Counted from the stretch's first letter, positions 19,429 to 30,564 are shown. The stretch: DNA of 64,000 nt from Symsagittifera roscoffensis (GCF_963678635.1 NC_087070.1:6606539-6670538), one strand, 5' to 3'. The notes: a model not told the origin generated them from the letters alone. Numbers and translations: made by a program.

Positions 19429-21674
19429 CGGTTGGGTCGATCCCGAGCAACGAGGTCATAGGGGAGGCGATAATGACATTGCTCTCGACGATGGCTGAGG
19501 TAGAAGCAGCAGCAAAACAACGTTTCACCCATAATGTGGTGAAGGTGGTCTTTGTGTTGTCACCAGGGTACGCTGCATTTCCAGAACCCCTTCAGTTTGT
19601 ATACACAATGGTCACGACGATAGCAGAGGGGAGGTTCAACGTGATAATTCCTGCCCCGAACATAGTAGTAGACCCAGACAATTACTACCCGTCCCGATCT
19701 GAGCTTCCCGCCGTCTGGGCTGACATTTCGAATGCCATACAAGGGCTCAGAGATTGTAGCACAACTCGGTTGGTGCTAGATGAAGTTCTGGGGTTGGAGC
19801 TGTCCAACTTTGCCAGATTGCTGAAACTAAGACCAGGGGTGGACGACGATCATCTGTTAGTACAACAGGTGGCTGATGATCTCTGGTTCAGACTGATGGA
19901 TCATGCCGAGAATGAGCAAGTGATAGTACTCAATTTCTGGGTTGAACGTTTTAAAGAGACTGGGATGCTGATGGTGGAACAAATCAAGCTGGGAATTATC
20001 TTGGAAGAACGAGTGGTCGAACCCTCGGTTCCCGAGCTAAAGGGGCAAGTGAGTTTTGATTGTGGTTCTTGGGACGGTCCCTTGAAAACCAGTCTAGTGA
20101 CGATGTGGGAACTCATGAAGCCTTCTTGGTGTCCTCATCCTAACGCCGGTTTAATCTGGGACATGACGGCGGACATCAAGTTAGACCTGGATGATGACGC
20201 GAGTTTGCATGATCTGGCCATGATACATCATCTGCTGGCCATGAGGTTGACGAAGCGGAAGAGCAACCCATCCACGGAGCTGTCCGAGGAAGGTCCATCG
20301 AGCAATTGGTTGAAGCAAGGCACATGCTTGGCTCAACATAGTGGGATGGAAGGACATGTTTGTAACCTGGGACACTGCCTAGTTACGCTGAGCGAGCAGC
20401 ATCGGCAACTGGCACGATTGTACGGAAGATTGAGCATGTCGGATAAGAGTGGTATGGAGTTGGTCGCGGACTGTCATGGGGTGACGGATGTAAATTTGAT
20501 CACAGCCTTGGGATTTTGTAGCATGACGAGTTCGATTGAATCGCTTGAGCGCCTGGAGCGTGCCCATGAGCTAGTGACGTCCCTCAGTGTGGAAGTATTC
20601 CCTGGAGCATTGCAAACGGAGCAGAAGATCGGAGGCTGGAGAGAAGCTCTGGAGAACGAGATGAATCTGAAAGATAGTGAGGCCTATCATAAACCGACTG
20701 GTTCAAAATATCTGGTGGGTTCAAGCTCCGCACCATATTGCAGTAGTAGATATCCTACACACATGGTGGTGATGGATGCAAGGACACAGCACGTGTTGAT
20801 TGACCAACTTTTCTCTGTGCCAAAGTGCGTAAGGTTGGCCAGAATGTCGGAGAGGTCACATGATTTATTGGCGAAGATCTTTCGGGCAGTCCCGAAGAGA
20901 TCTGAAGGCGAGTTGCAAGACGTAGTGGGTGAAGAGTTTCTGAGATTAAACGAAGGCAATGTGAGTGAGTTCCAGAAACAGAAAGCGAGTGGAGCCTTAC
21001 CCACTGAATTCCCCACCATAGAAGAGAAAGACGACTTACATAGAATTCTGATGGAGGAGTATCCTTGCCACTGCTTGGCGCAGACGTTGTGGTACCCCAA
21101 ACGCGGGAATCTGATGCTAGTATGGGACGTGGAGGAGTTATATTCTACGGGGTTGCCCGATCAGAATCAACAGGTGTCAATCTTGGTGGTTAGTGCCATG
21201 CTGGCAGTGAGATGGCTGGAGGCTAACGCGGACACAAGTGAACAGGAGACGGCCGTGCCGACTCCTGAACAGCTGAGAAACGTGAAGATGAGTCATGAAT
21301 TGGATCTTTTCAGAACCACCTGCAAGGTTCTGAGAATACCTAAAGCCATTGAAAGAATATGGTCAAGGCAAAGATTGATGCCTTGGTTCCGTGCAGTGAT
21401 GACATCATGGATGTATGAACGCGCGAAGCGTCACATGTCGAGGAACACGGAAGCCTATCAATCTTTCCAGCTAAATATAGGACCAGGAGCCTATAAGAGA
21501 GCATTCCTGACGCACAGAAACGCGGTCACCACGGCGGTGAAGCGAGTAGCTGGAGCGCCGTGTGTAACTGAAGATGAGAAGAAAGAGGTCTTAAGAGCTG
21601 ACCTAGAACGAAACGTGAGCCTATGTCTTCACAACAGCTTTTGCAGGAACCGGGAGCAAAAGATTAATGTTTGA
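19416..21674 (+). CDS. Large 3'-terminal ORF of copy B, unknown function
   Basis: About 750 codons. The first 80 residues (VVFVLSPGYAAFPEPLQFVY) continue similarity to the end of the D ORF at 51071-51613, and residues about 100-150 (LVLDEVLGLELSNF) match D near 50900. The C-terminal 450 residues match copy A (3-1727). Shared blocks: GMEGHVC, ADCHGVTDVNLITALGF, SVPKCVRLARMSE, PCHCLAQTLWYPKRGN, RLMPWFRA, HNSFCRNRE. No signal peptide or membrane span is visible, so an envelope role is not supported. Conservation across A, B and D shows that it matters to the element. Confidence 0.65.
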   Translation: MSRLTVGSIPSNEVIGEAIMTLLSTMAEVEAAAKQRFTHNVVKVVFVLSPGYAAFPEPLQFVYTMVTTIAEGRFNVIIPAPNIVVDPDNYYPSRSELPAVWADISNAIQGLRDCSTTRLVLDEVLGLELSNFARLLKLRPGVDDDHLLVQQVADDLWFRLMDHAENEQVIVLNFWVERFKETGMLMVEQIKLGIILEERVVEPSVPELKGQVSFDCGSWDGPLKTSLVTMWELMKPSWCPHPNAGLIWDMTADIKLDLDDDASLHDLAMIHHLLAMRLTKRKSNPSTELSEEGPSSNWLKQGTCLAQHSGMEGHVCNLGHCLVTLSEQHRQLARLYGRLSMSDKSGMELVADCHGVTDVNLITALGFCSMTSSIESLERLERAHELVTSLSVEVFPGALQTEQKIGGWREALENEMNLKDSEAYHKPTGSKYLVGSSSAPYCSSRYPTHMVVMDARTQHVLIDQLFSVPKCVRLARMSERSHDLLAKIFRAVPKRSEGELQDVVGEEFLRLNEGNVSEFQKQKASGALPTEFPTIEEKDDLHRILMEEYPCHCLAQTLWYPKRGNLMLVWDVEELYSTGLPDQNQQVSILVVSAMLAVRWLEANADTSEQETAVPTPEQLRNVKMSHELDLFRTTCKVLRIPKAIERIWSRQRLMPWFRAVMTSWMYERAKRHMSRNTEAYQSFQLNIGPGAYKRAFLTHRNAVTTAVKRVAGAPCVTEDEKKEVLRADLERNVSLCLHNSFCRNREQKINV

Positions 21675-22555
21675 CTTGCTACCTTGTTGCAAACCGAGGC
21701 TGTTGGAACAGGACAGTTGGGGCACGGCCCGCAACTCCATGGACATGCTGGAGAAAGTATTGGAAGACAGCGAAGCTGAAGATCAAGATGGAGAAGTGAT
21801 GGAATGAAGATGAACAAAGAAGAGGAGAGAAGGAGAAAAAAACTTGATTGTCTTTGTGTGCTAAAACTTGAACCAATCAACCAAGTTTTGATTATTGAAC
21901 TTGTGAAACTTTTTGTTTTGATTTAGTTTGGTCAAACCAAACTTTGAAAATTGTTACAATTGTTAAATTGTTGAAAAAGAAACTTTAGTTATGACTATTT
22001 ATTTATGTATATATAGAACATAGGTGAGTATATTTACCTATTTAAACACGATTGAAGTTTTTAACCTGTGTAAGACACAATTTCACTGTGTGGCGACATG
22101 GTAAGATTGAGTAAACTCGCTCGAGAAGGGTGGGTAACTCAATAACTTTCCTAGCCACAGAGTTTCTTAGTTTTAATATTGAAAGGACCGCATAAATAAC
22201 TGATTATACTTGGTGAGTGATGTTAAGTTAATTTTAACGGGTGCGTGGCCGTGCCACGTCCCACTTTTTAATCATAAAGAGGGAAAAAAAGTTTTATGGC
22301 AAGACGACGTAAGTAGTCAGAAAAGAAATTTTATCTAGGACACTTCTCATGGTGCAAATTTTGTGAAAATGTTGAAAGGCAGTGAGATGTAGTACGATGC
22401 CATTTGTGAACACGTAGTGAGTTGAGGTGGGGTAGATAAATTTCATTTTCTTATGCGATTTGTAAGACTGATTACAGAAAACTGGATAACTACTTGACGA
22501 TAACCCGGTGTTATGCGATCAATAGGGACATTGATGGGGACTGTCCGGGGAGTAT
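21675..22555 (+). other. 3' untranslated segment and polypurine tract of copy B
   Basis: AT-rich, with blocks shared with the 3' segment of A. It ends GGGGACTGTCCGGGGAGTA, the same purine-rich end as in A, just before the 3' LTR; this is the likely plus-strand primer site. Confidence 0.6.
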
Positions 22556-23436
22556 GTGCCATTCTGCCAGATGGCACAGCGCAACCTTCCTACGAAGCAC
22601 GAATCAGAGAGAAAAGGCCTTAACAGCAAAAAAGTGCTTGAAAAGAGGGTCGGAATATTCTGGAATATTTATTTTTAAAATTTCGATTTTCAAGTTGATA
22701 TTTCTCAGAAATACGAAAAACGGCCATTTTGAGCCAAAAAGTGACGAAAATCAGAACAACGACAAATATTGTGAAAAACAGTCGTACAAGAGACGGAAAA
22801 TACGAAGCCTCTTATCGTGGCAACAACGCACGATAAGACACTTGTCAGCGGATATTAGTGGAGAAGGAAGCTTCAGTGGGGAAGGAGTATTCCACGGAAC
22901 CCTCCCGGGACGCAAATTAGAAGAGATAAGAGCGTTATCGCTGGAATATCACGGGAGCGGAGGCTTGGTCCCCCAGAGACTGTTTATGTGAAGGGACTGT
23001 ATAAAACTAACTATATAGCTACTTGGATGTCGTGAAACTTTAATTTAACACCGGTGTAACTTGATATTTTAGAATATGAGTAGCTAGAAAGAGGAAAGGG
23101 TCAATCCATCTCCAATGGATTTAATATAGAACTGTCACACAAAAACATGTTAAAATAGGTTGTTCGAGCCGTGTTTTTAATGACAATCACGTAGTCTGAG
23201 GATCCGAGACTCAGCTATGTGTTTGTGTTCACATGTAAACGAAAGCTGATCAAAAGTCGTTTGACTGATGGCCTAAAAATGGTAACTTTTTACTTATCCC
23301 TAGACAGACCAGAAAATCAACTGGCAAGGTCGAGACGGTGAAAAACGAGTAGAATTAAGGTAACTGACGCCTGCCAGTCGTTAATAGGTACTTTTTCTAC
23401 GCTCCGTCGCTGTGTAGTATTTGGGCGAATGTTACA
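22556..23436 (+). repeat. 3' LTR of copy B
   Basis: Matches 3679-4539 with about six substitutions and one indel of about 20 bp. The close match of the two LTRs dates the insertion as recent relative to copies C, D and E. Confidence 0.9.
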
Positions 23437-23440
23437 ACGT
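23437..23440. repeat. Target-site duplication of copy B, right (ACGT)
   Basis: Pairs with 3675-3678. The flanking LINE continues directly beyond it. Confidence 0.7.
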
Positions 23441-24830
23441 CCAGCCAAGCGCCTGAACCTACCGCGCGACAGCCGTGATAACGAGCAAGTGAGTTTTCGT
23501 CGGTACAATTGCTCAAAATGTTTGCGGATTGTTGTTCGTAAATAGGTTTTGTCCAAAATTTTTGAGCAAACTGGGGGTTTAAGTCTTCAAATCGGTGGTT
23601 GCTGAGAGACTCCCAGTGGTCGACGGCTTCGTTAAAAAGACCAGGATTGCTTATTTCAGGAGCAAGGCAGTGCCGTAAATTTTCAGTTGAAACAAAAGAA
23701 GCAATAAAGGCTTATGAGCTGAGAGTTCTGGTGTTTGAAAGACCAAACCCTCCTTGTTTCGTGGGCAAGCAAATTTGACTGAAAGAGACATCAGAAATGA
23801 TACAGTTGAAGATTTTCTCAAGTGCAAGGCGTACAAAATGGTTCGATTTCGTCGAGTAAATCTGTCTGTTTAAAGGCAGGACTAGCGCGGAGGACATACA
23901 TAAGTTTAGGGACAAAGAAACAATTTTTAATGAGAAAGAAAGTGGTTTGACATGGTAAAGAAGCTGTTCGAAGCAGCTTGAGTTTCGCAAGTTTGTCCAC
24001 TAACTCTGCTCGAAAATGACATCACGTCTTACACTGTTGAAGGCGTTGGCAAAGTCAATTTTGACAAAGGCTTGATCACGTTCTGCGCATTCAATGAAAT
24101 CGCGCGCTACATGGGCCGCCGCCTCACTCCCGTGTTTAACACCAGCTCCTAGCTGAAAAGGCCAAAAAAAATCTTTGAATTTTTCCAGCATGCGCCGTGA
24201 AATGCATTTGGAAGTGAGTCATCGCAAAGTGTCGCCAATCACGATCGGGCGTATTCCTCCACATTTCTTGGCCAAAGAGATGAGCGTAGCACTGGAGACG
24301 ACAGGCTTGATGAACGCAGGGATGTTGCTTGTCAACAATAAATTTGTGTAGTCTGTCAAATGCGAGAGCAGATTGTTGCCAGCTTCGTTAGTAGTTGGTG
24401 AAAGTGCGTCTTTCAAGTGTTGTGGTCTGATGCATTAAAAGACATGACCGCTCTCTTGACTTCAGACTGACTAACTTGAAGTTGAACACAGTCGTTAGAT
24501 GGGGTTGTAGCTTTGTCTGCGGGTGCAGGAGGGTGTTTCGCGTCGAGCAGTGTTTTGTTCTCAAGAGTCGGTGGCAAGAAAGTATAGTCGTTGGCTGCCA
24601 ACCTAACAGCTCCCTTGATATCTCCTTCGTCAAGTTTGGCAGCAATCAGTTTGGAGTTATCGTTATTCCCAGAGCTTGCTGGTTTCTGCGAGACTGGAGA
24701 AGGCAAAGTGTACTCACCCCTGTTGAAAGCATTTATCTGTTGCTGTATGGTGCTTCGAAGTGAGGCTCTGACCTTCTTACCTGCGCGTGTAGGTTTGCGG
24801 AGGCAGCAAGAGGGCATGATCAGATAGCGA
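23437..24830 (-). pseudogene. R2-like LINE, reverse transcriptase part
   Basis: Minus-strand frames give LINE RT blocks in order: KLDEGDIKGAVRLAANDYTF (24600s), a thumb-to-finger stretch ending SLAKKCGGIRPIVIGDTLR (about 24219-24290), QLGAGVKHGSEAAAHVARDF (about 24095-24155), VKIDFANAFNSVRRDV (motif A Asp, about 24010-24070), then LPTKQGGFGLSNTRTLS (about 23712-23765) and NPQFAQKFWTKPIYEQQ near 23540. Reading needs several frame changes and at least one stop between 24833 and 24190, so it is decayed. It continues at 3674-3469 beyond the B insertion. The domain set (N-terminal zinc fingers, RT, C-terminal CCHC) points to R2/NeSL-type LINEs with a restriction-like endonuclease. Confidence 0.75.
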
Positions 24831-24832
24831 CC

Positions 24833-25372
24833 CTATGCTTCCTTGCTTTCCGGGTTGGAAACCACCTCTTTGATGCATTCAGCAAACGTGGAGGCAAAGT
24901 TGACACGTGCGAATTTAGGGACAAATTTAACAGTAGGACATTGAAACTTAGTTAACAAATCAATAAAATCAGTTGTTTGAAAGTTTTCAAAATCTAACTC
25001 ATGTCGTTTGTCTGTATCGCAATAAGTGTTCTTTCCGGTGCCTGGACATTGGTTGATTATGGGACCATGTGTGTGGAGCTGCTTGTTTGTCTTAACCGTG
25101 ACAAGTCGGTTGCAGTCAGGGCATATTTGTCTGCGGCTTCGGTTGAGTTCAGTTTTGCAGTTGTCACATATGAAATCGATGTTGGGGGCTGCTTCTTTGC
25201 TCACTCCAACACAATCACAGTGTAACCATGTGTCACAGTTGTCGCATTGTATCCAGCCCACGTCACCTGATGGTCGTGAGCAGCCTTTCGAGGCACAGAA
25301 GGCAGATGTTGTGTCACTAGTATCAGTCGAATGATTATCGGGGCCCCCACGGCGGCTACGCATACGTACCAT
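24833..25372 (-). pseudogene. R2-like LINE, N-terminal PHD finger and zinc-finger part
   Basis: ATG at 25372-25370. A PHD-type finger follows: C-x4-C (FCASKGC), then WIQCDNCDTWLHCDCVGV and FICDNC (about 25150-25310). A second Cys/His motif comes next (CPDCNRLVTVKTN, LHTHGPIINQCPG). PHD fingers read histone tails or other protein partners; a LINE N-terminus usually has DNA-binding C2H2 fingers, so here the PHD may guide target choice. The frame is open for about 180 codons and ends just before the RT part in another frame. Confidence 0.7.
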
Positions 25373-25373
25373 T

Positions 25374-25476
25374 GGTCTGAAACTATTTAATAAGTTTATC
25401 ACAACATTTAGAATAAAAGCGAATAGGTGCGATCGCACTCGCTTATAGGTCTGAAACTATTTAATAAGTTTATCAG
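25374..25476. repeat. Short direct repeat at the 5' end of the R2-like LINE
   Basis: GGTCTGAAACTATTTAATAA begins at 25374 and again at 25448, a 74-bp period. Two copies only, the first overlapping the probable start of the LINE ORF on the minus strand. Confidence 0.6.
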
Positions 25477-25601
25477 AACAATTAGGCGAAAAACTTAAAT
25501 TACATGATCAATCGTACTAATGCAATATAATAATCGATACAATCAATACACAGCAGAAACGTCAAATTTTATCTCCAGATCGAAAAAATACCGGTTCTTA
25601 C

Positions 25602-26043
25602 TTAGGAATACATTCCACCATAAAGGTATAGACCAATAAATTTCTTATTGTCACAGGATGTCCACTCATCGAAATAGATAGAAATAACTTCCTGTTGATT
25701 ACTCTTTTCAATAAATCCCTTGATTTTCTGAAATATATGCTGGTATTCGTCCTCCAAATGTTGATTGACCGACTGATATGTGACATTAGAAAAATTAAGT
25801 TTCCGATAGAATGATTGAAGCGTTTTAGAGTTTGCAAACTTTGTGATTGGGATCTGATCTTCATACCTAAGACGCGCGCACTCGCTAAGTCCTTTCTTTA
25901 CCGAGGACGAGCGCCCCGAAGATTTAGAGAAACGGATAATAGGTTGGTCGATATCACTGGGATGTGCTTTATCTTTGCACAGATTGTGATGCTTATGCAG
26001 CGCGCTAGTACCTGACTTCGGAGTCTTATCAATTCGCTACATC
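25602..26043 (-). pseudogene. hAT-type DNA transposase fragment with BED-finger remnant
   Basis: A minus-strand frame of about 145 codons, open from about 26043 to the stop at 25602-25604. It starts with the end of a BED zinc finger (KTPKSGTSALHKHHNLC), then ARLRYEDQIPITKFANS, a helical stretch (YQSVNQHLEDEYQHIFQKIK) and VISIYFDEWTSCDNKKFIGL, the usual DxWT-like block of hAT transposases containing the first catalytic Asp. The first half of the finger and everything past the first catalytic block are missing. No terminal inverted repeats were seen. Confidence 0.6.
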
Positions 26044-26286
26044 TAATGCACTTTCTGAACTCTGTCCGTCTTCCATTGACAAATTACACCAGAAAATGAC
26101 GATGAATTTGAGCACAATTTTTTGGTAGAGACGGTTTATATTCGGTCACCACGCTCATTTCCTCAACTGGAAACATTAAGGAATTCATTCTTTATGCTTA
26201 ATAGAGGTAAAAAAAACTATATTAGAATTCAATATTGGAAATTCAAATTCAGAATAATTATTGTTGCAACGGAAAATAGCCAAGTT

Positions 26287-26392
26287 TTGGAATTGGAATT
26301 AGAATTGAATTTTAATCTCTCCAGGAATTGGAATTGAAATTGAATTAGAAGGAATTGGAATTGACCCCCCGGAATTGGAACCGGAATTGAAC
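26287..26392. repeat. GGAATT-type simple repeat
   Basis: Degenerate tandem hexamers (GGAATT, GAATTG and variants) over about 105 bases. Low-complexity sequence with no coding meaning. Confidence 0.7.
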
Positions 26393-26576
26393 TCCCTGAT
26401 GGAGTTGTTGATAAATTGAACTTTGCGCAGCGATCTGCACCCCCTTGTACAAAGTATAGAGCTCCTCAGGAGCGCGAAGCTTATTTTAGTTCTTATATAG
26501 TTTATCGGTTCTGGATAGCCGGAAAATTCAAGTCTTCTGAAAAGACAATAATACAAATTTGAAAACATGAAAAGTA

Positions 26577-26888
26577 TCATTGGTTAAAGTTCAAAGTATC
26601 AAACATTAGTTGTAGTCTAGGTGTAGTTGTTATAAGTAATATGAAGTAATAACATCTTTCCAACCCAACTGAGTTACGAACGTCAGAAACGAGAGCCAGT
26701 GAAACATCAACCAACGCTGTTTCGAAAGCCTCTTTCCGATTTTCCACCATGATAACAGTTTTTTTACTTTTGAAATCTTGCAAATAAATTTCATTGTACG
26801 GTTCTTCTCGAGTCATGTTTTTAGTGACCTCTTCCATGGCATTTTTGTCAATTGAGCGGATATAGGCGAGGGTTTTTTTTCGTGTCAT
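26577..26888 (-). other. Isolated open frame of unknown nature
   Basis: About 100 codons of plausible composition (RKEAFETALVDVSLALVSDV) with no recognised family and no neighbours of known type. It may be a fragment of a transposon or chance. The stretch 26041-27530 is otherwise AT-rich without recognisable content. Confidence 0.2.
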
Positions 26889-27530
26889 CAGCGTCTAACT
26901 TTCTGCCCACCTTGTAAAAGCTCTTCAAAATATCGATATCGTTTAGACTTTGCCTCAGAAATTGTAGTCAGTTGTAGTTTAGGTGTAGGTAATATCAAGT
27001 TAGCTTTTAACGTTTATAAATTAAAAGTGACGCTTTATTACGGTGGTGTAATTCATGTTCATTGGGACAAATCTCTGAGAAGTCTCGGAATATAAGCGCT
27101 TTTAGTAAGGTTCTATAACTTGGCTTAAAAATCACTGATATGGCTATGAACCATTTGACCGGAATGAAATTTCAAATTCGCCCTGATTTTCCATTGATTC
27201 TTCGAACTAATGCCGCGACCGCCCATAGGCGTCGGATTGGTACTAATTTGATCCGGATAGAGTGAATATGGTTAAAAAAAAGCAATAAATCGACTCAGAG
27301 GGGACGGGATAGTCCCAAATTGATCCGGGTCAGTTGGATATAGTAGAAATGCAAAAAATTGACAAAACTGCTTTCACTCTTTGGAAAGATGTCCCACATA
27401 GGATCTTTACCATGAAGTGAATGATAATTGTCCGTCAGTCGACTATCGCAGAGTCTGCATCTACAGGCTTCTCCTACTGAGAATCCTAAAATTGAGTCAC
27501 AGCATTGAGTATTTCGAATTCTGAAGCAGT
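26889..27530. other. No recognisable content
   Basis: AT-rich DNA. A TGTAGTTTAGGTGTAG phrase near 26970 echoes one near 26610 (TGTAGTCTAGGTGTAG). No ORF or motif was found. Confidence 0.4.
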
Positions 27531-27532
27531 TA

Positions 27533-29470
27533 TCAAAGTAACAAATACATGAGTGTAGTCCTGAACAAAAAAAATGATGGGATTATGCGTCGTCTAATCC
27601 CTTTCGCTCCTTGTAGGTTGAGGAAGTCGTGTTCCAATAAAAAGTGTCTCAAATTCCTCGAGCTCAGATGCTGTGATACACTGCACCAGACCTTCAAGAA
27701 TTGGTTTTCCAGTTTTTGGAGATGTTCATGTCTCCTTGTTTCGTTCATTTCATATATTTCCAGGCCATATGTTCCGCATTTCTGAAATTGACTGCTTTGG
27801 TTTTTTCGACATTCCCTGACATCAGGTTATCTTCACAGTAAATTTCAAATGACTGTAGCGCCTCACTTGTGTCCTGTTTGGTTGCAGGACTGCTCGGATA
27901 GCTATCAAAATGTTATTTTTGATATCAAGTTTTTTGTAGTTTATCTAGCGATTTATGTCTGTTAATGGTGTCAAAAGCTTTTTTGAAGTCTTCAAAACAC
28001 GCGTAATATTTTTTATGAGAGGCAATCGAGAGTTCTATGGTATTTTTGAGTTTGGTGGCGGCTTTTTTTTGTCGATCTCCCTCTTCGAAATCCGAATTGA
28101 GAGTCTGGAAGTATTTGGTTCACTTCAGTCTATCTTTCGATCCGGTCGTATAGTACCTGTGAAATGCTTGTAGCTGCATGATAGTAAACTGATACCTCTA
28201 TAGTTATTTGTATCTTTTTTGTGTCCTTTTCCTTTGTAGAGCGGCTTTGTATGCGCCGTTTTGAAGATTGTCGGCAAGACATCTATTTCAAAGATTCGGT
28301 TGCATGAAAGGTACAAAATTTTATATATGTGTCCGAAACTCGTCTTGAGGGCTTCGTTGGTAATACCATCGCTCCCTGCAGCTTTCCTATTGGGAGACTT
28401 GTTAAGACAGCTGAGTATTTGCTGGCCCGGTTTAAAATTTCCTTTTCTATTAATGTTTGAGAGTAGTCATGGTCAGAGTGAAAAATATGATATTCGTCAG
28501 AAGAGTTTTCGCAATTGAGGAGATTCTGGAAGTGGTTTTCCCATTCGCTCATCGGGATAGCTGATATAGTCGGCGCTCGTGGTTTGGACTTCATGATAGT
28601 CCAAAATGAAGACTTGTCGTTTTCAGCGGCCAAGATAATGGCCTTCACCCTGTCCATCTCGTGTTGACGCTTCTTCTATTCACATGTTTTCTTGTAAATT
28701 TTTCTCAGACTCTTGTAGGGTTCCCATTCTTGTGATCTATATACTTCCTTCAATTTTGTTAACATAAGATACAATTATTTTATTGAACCAGATTGGGGAT
28801 TTACTGGTCTTTCGAGTTTACTGTGAGTGTTGCATTGCTGTGGAAAGGCTATTATAGATTTCGTCGAGGTGCATTTTTGCAAGATTATGACTTTTGAGGG
28901 GGATTATGAGGAATTCCAGCTTGTTGAGGTCCACCTTTCTTACCGGTCCACATGCAGTCATGTTTCTCTGGTGCTTAATTTCGAATGTCGTTTTGACTCC
29001 AAGGTGCTTAGTAATATGGCTTGGGATAACTTCGCAGCTTGAAACAATATGAGTAAGACTACTAACAAAAATAAGATCAATGGTGCTTTTTCCATTCCCG
29101 CTCTCATATGTGGTTTCATTAAATTCATAAATGTAATGGTAATTGTAACAAGAGAAGTATTCAGCCAAAGACAGGCCCCTTGTCCCTGAATCAGTTCTAC
29201 AATTGAAGTCTCCGGCTATTATAGAAAAATGAGAATTGATGCTTGTTATGATATTGTCCAGTTCCTCTGTAATTGTCTTCATATGGGTATCTGGGGGAAA
29301 ATAGCAACAGAATATGGTCATTGAGGGACTTTGGAAAGCTATAGGGAGCGTATTGTCACTAGAGTAAAGCACTTTCGATACGATATCGAGTTTTTGGTGC
29401 ATGCAATAGTCAATCCACCGGACGGTCGTCCTCTGGGGTTTCTAATGGCCAGGCGGTTGAATGTATTGAA
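27533..29470 (-). pseudogene. APE-type LINE, decayed
   Basis: Minus strand. The endonuclease part (28818-29402) has IAGDFNCRTDS and KSTIDLIFVSS, catalytic blocks of the AP-like endonuclease. A linker (28283-28657: FWTIMKSKPRAP, WENHFQNLLN) leads to RT: KPLYKGKGHKKDTNNYRGISLL (about 28175-28260), CFEDFKKAFDTINR (motif A, about 27950-28000), CEDNLMSGNVEKTKAVNF (about 27800-27840) and RREHLQKLENQFLKVW-like sequence near 27700. At least five frame changes or stops. The 5' end fades near 29470, close to the gap. Family within the APE LINEs (Jockey, CR1 or I group) is not resolved. Confidence 0.75.
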
Positions 29471-29574
29471 ATCGTTACTTGTAGCGCGTTTGCTGAAAAA
29501 GTTTCGGTAACTAAGATAATGTCTGAGTTTGTAATGAGGTCATAATCAAGTTTTATAGTGATTTTAACCCTTTC

Positions 29575-29774
29575 NNNNNNNNNNNNNNNNNNNNNNNNNN
29601 NNNNNNNNNNNNNNNNNNNNNNNNNNNNNNNNNNNNNNNNNNNNNNNNNNNNNNNNNNNNNNNNNNNNNNNNNNNNNNNNNNNNNNNNNNNNNNNNNNNN
29701 NNNNNNNNNNNNNNNNNNNNNNNNNNNNNNNNNNNNNNNNNNNNNNNNNNNNNNNNNNNNNNNNNNNNNNNNNN
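29575..29774. other. Assembly gap (200 N)
   Basis: Exactly 200 N, a usual placeholder size, so the true distance is unknown. The neighbouring LINE and copy C are both cut by it. Confidence 0.99.
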
Positions 29775-30563
29775 CAGAGGACTTACAAATGCTAAGAAGG
29801 CGTAGTCAACTGGACGAGTTAAATAAAACAACGAACTTGACAGTGGCCTAAAAATTCATAGATGGCGTGAAGAACGTTAAATTTACGCCAATTTTAGCAA
29901 AGCACTATACACCTCTTCCAAGCAATGCGCCCAGGCCGGAGGAACTGCTACTGAGATCCTAGGAATATCTGTTACTGGACCCCCCTTTGAGATCTGGTTA
30001 CTACAAAAACATAGATGGCAACATTAACAATGCACTATCTAACCAGGGTAACAACTGGTACAAACCTAGGCCGACATGGACAAGAGATGCTCTTGTGCAA
30101 ACTGCACTTCGATAGACCATCATGTATCAGCATGTCCAACCTACAAGCAGGGCATGAAGAAGATCGGTTTTAGTCTTGAAGACGAAGATGCGTCAGAAAT
30201 CGATCAAGAAGATTTCACAAGAGGAGTAATTGCAAAACTCGGTCACAGGTGTTTCTTTTGCAACCTGATATTTTAAATCAGACTGTCCACAATTTTCGGA
30301 TGCGGTAGCAAACATCAAGCACCCAAAGCATGAAGAAGCTTTATCAGATGTGTTAAAGCCAGCAAGTCTCGCCTATTGAGTGGAGCGGAGGCGCGCAGAA
30401 AACAAAAACCGCAAGAGGTGGCAACGAAGAAAATGCAAGCGGTAACAGAAGAGACATGTGAACCGGAACCGGTGACTGCGGCGGAGGACTTCAAGATTGA
30501 TTATAGGGCAGCCGCAGGGGACGCCCTAAATAGAGTGCAGCAGGAACTGGTAACAAAAGAGTG
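29775..30563 (+). pseudogene. Gag fragment of copy C, first block
   Basis: Matches the gag middle and knuckle region of copy D: a block with CANC and DHHVSAC, then CFFCNL, then the Lys/Glu-rich tail (EVATKKMQAVTEETCEPEPVT). The next block starts again upstream in gag, so this is a duplicated or second gag segment. Broken. Confidence 0.75.
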
Positions 30564-30564
30564 A

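Larger units (their letters stand above)
3679..23436 (+). mobile_element. Giant Ty3/gypsy-type LTR retrotransposon, copy B (near full length, about 19.8 kb)
   Basis: Bounded by two LTRs of about 861 and 881 bp and a 4-bp target duplication. The LTRs differ by about six substitutions and one indel of about 20 bp as counted by eye, so the insertion is recent. Order: 5' LTR, 3-kb leader with repeats, gag with two CCHC knuckles, aspartic protease, RT, RNase H, long acidic linker, integrase with GPF module, macro-like segment, coiled-coil ORF, SGNH-like ORF, two unknown ORFs, 3' untranslated segment, purine tract, 3' LTR. It looks close to whole, with about four breaks. At about 20 kb it is far longer than usual gypsy elements (5-9 kb). 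The pol domain order RT-RH-IN is that of Ty3/gypsy. Confidence 0.88.

Noticed and set aside
24476-25334. Plus-strand open frames
   Set aside because: They are antisense shadows of the R2-like LINE, whose RT and PHD motifs lie on the minus strand.
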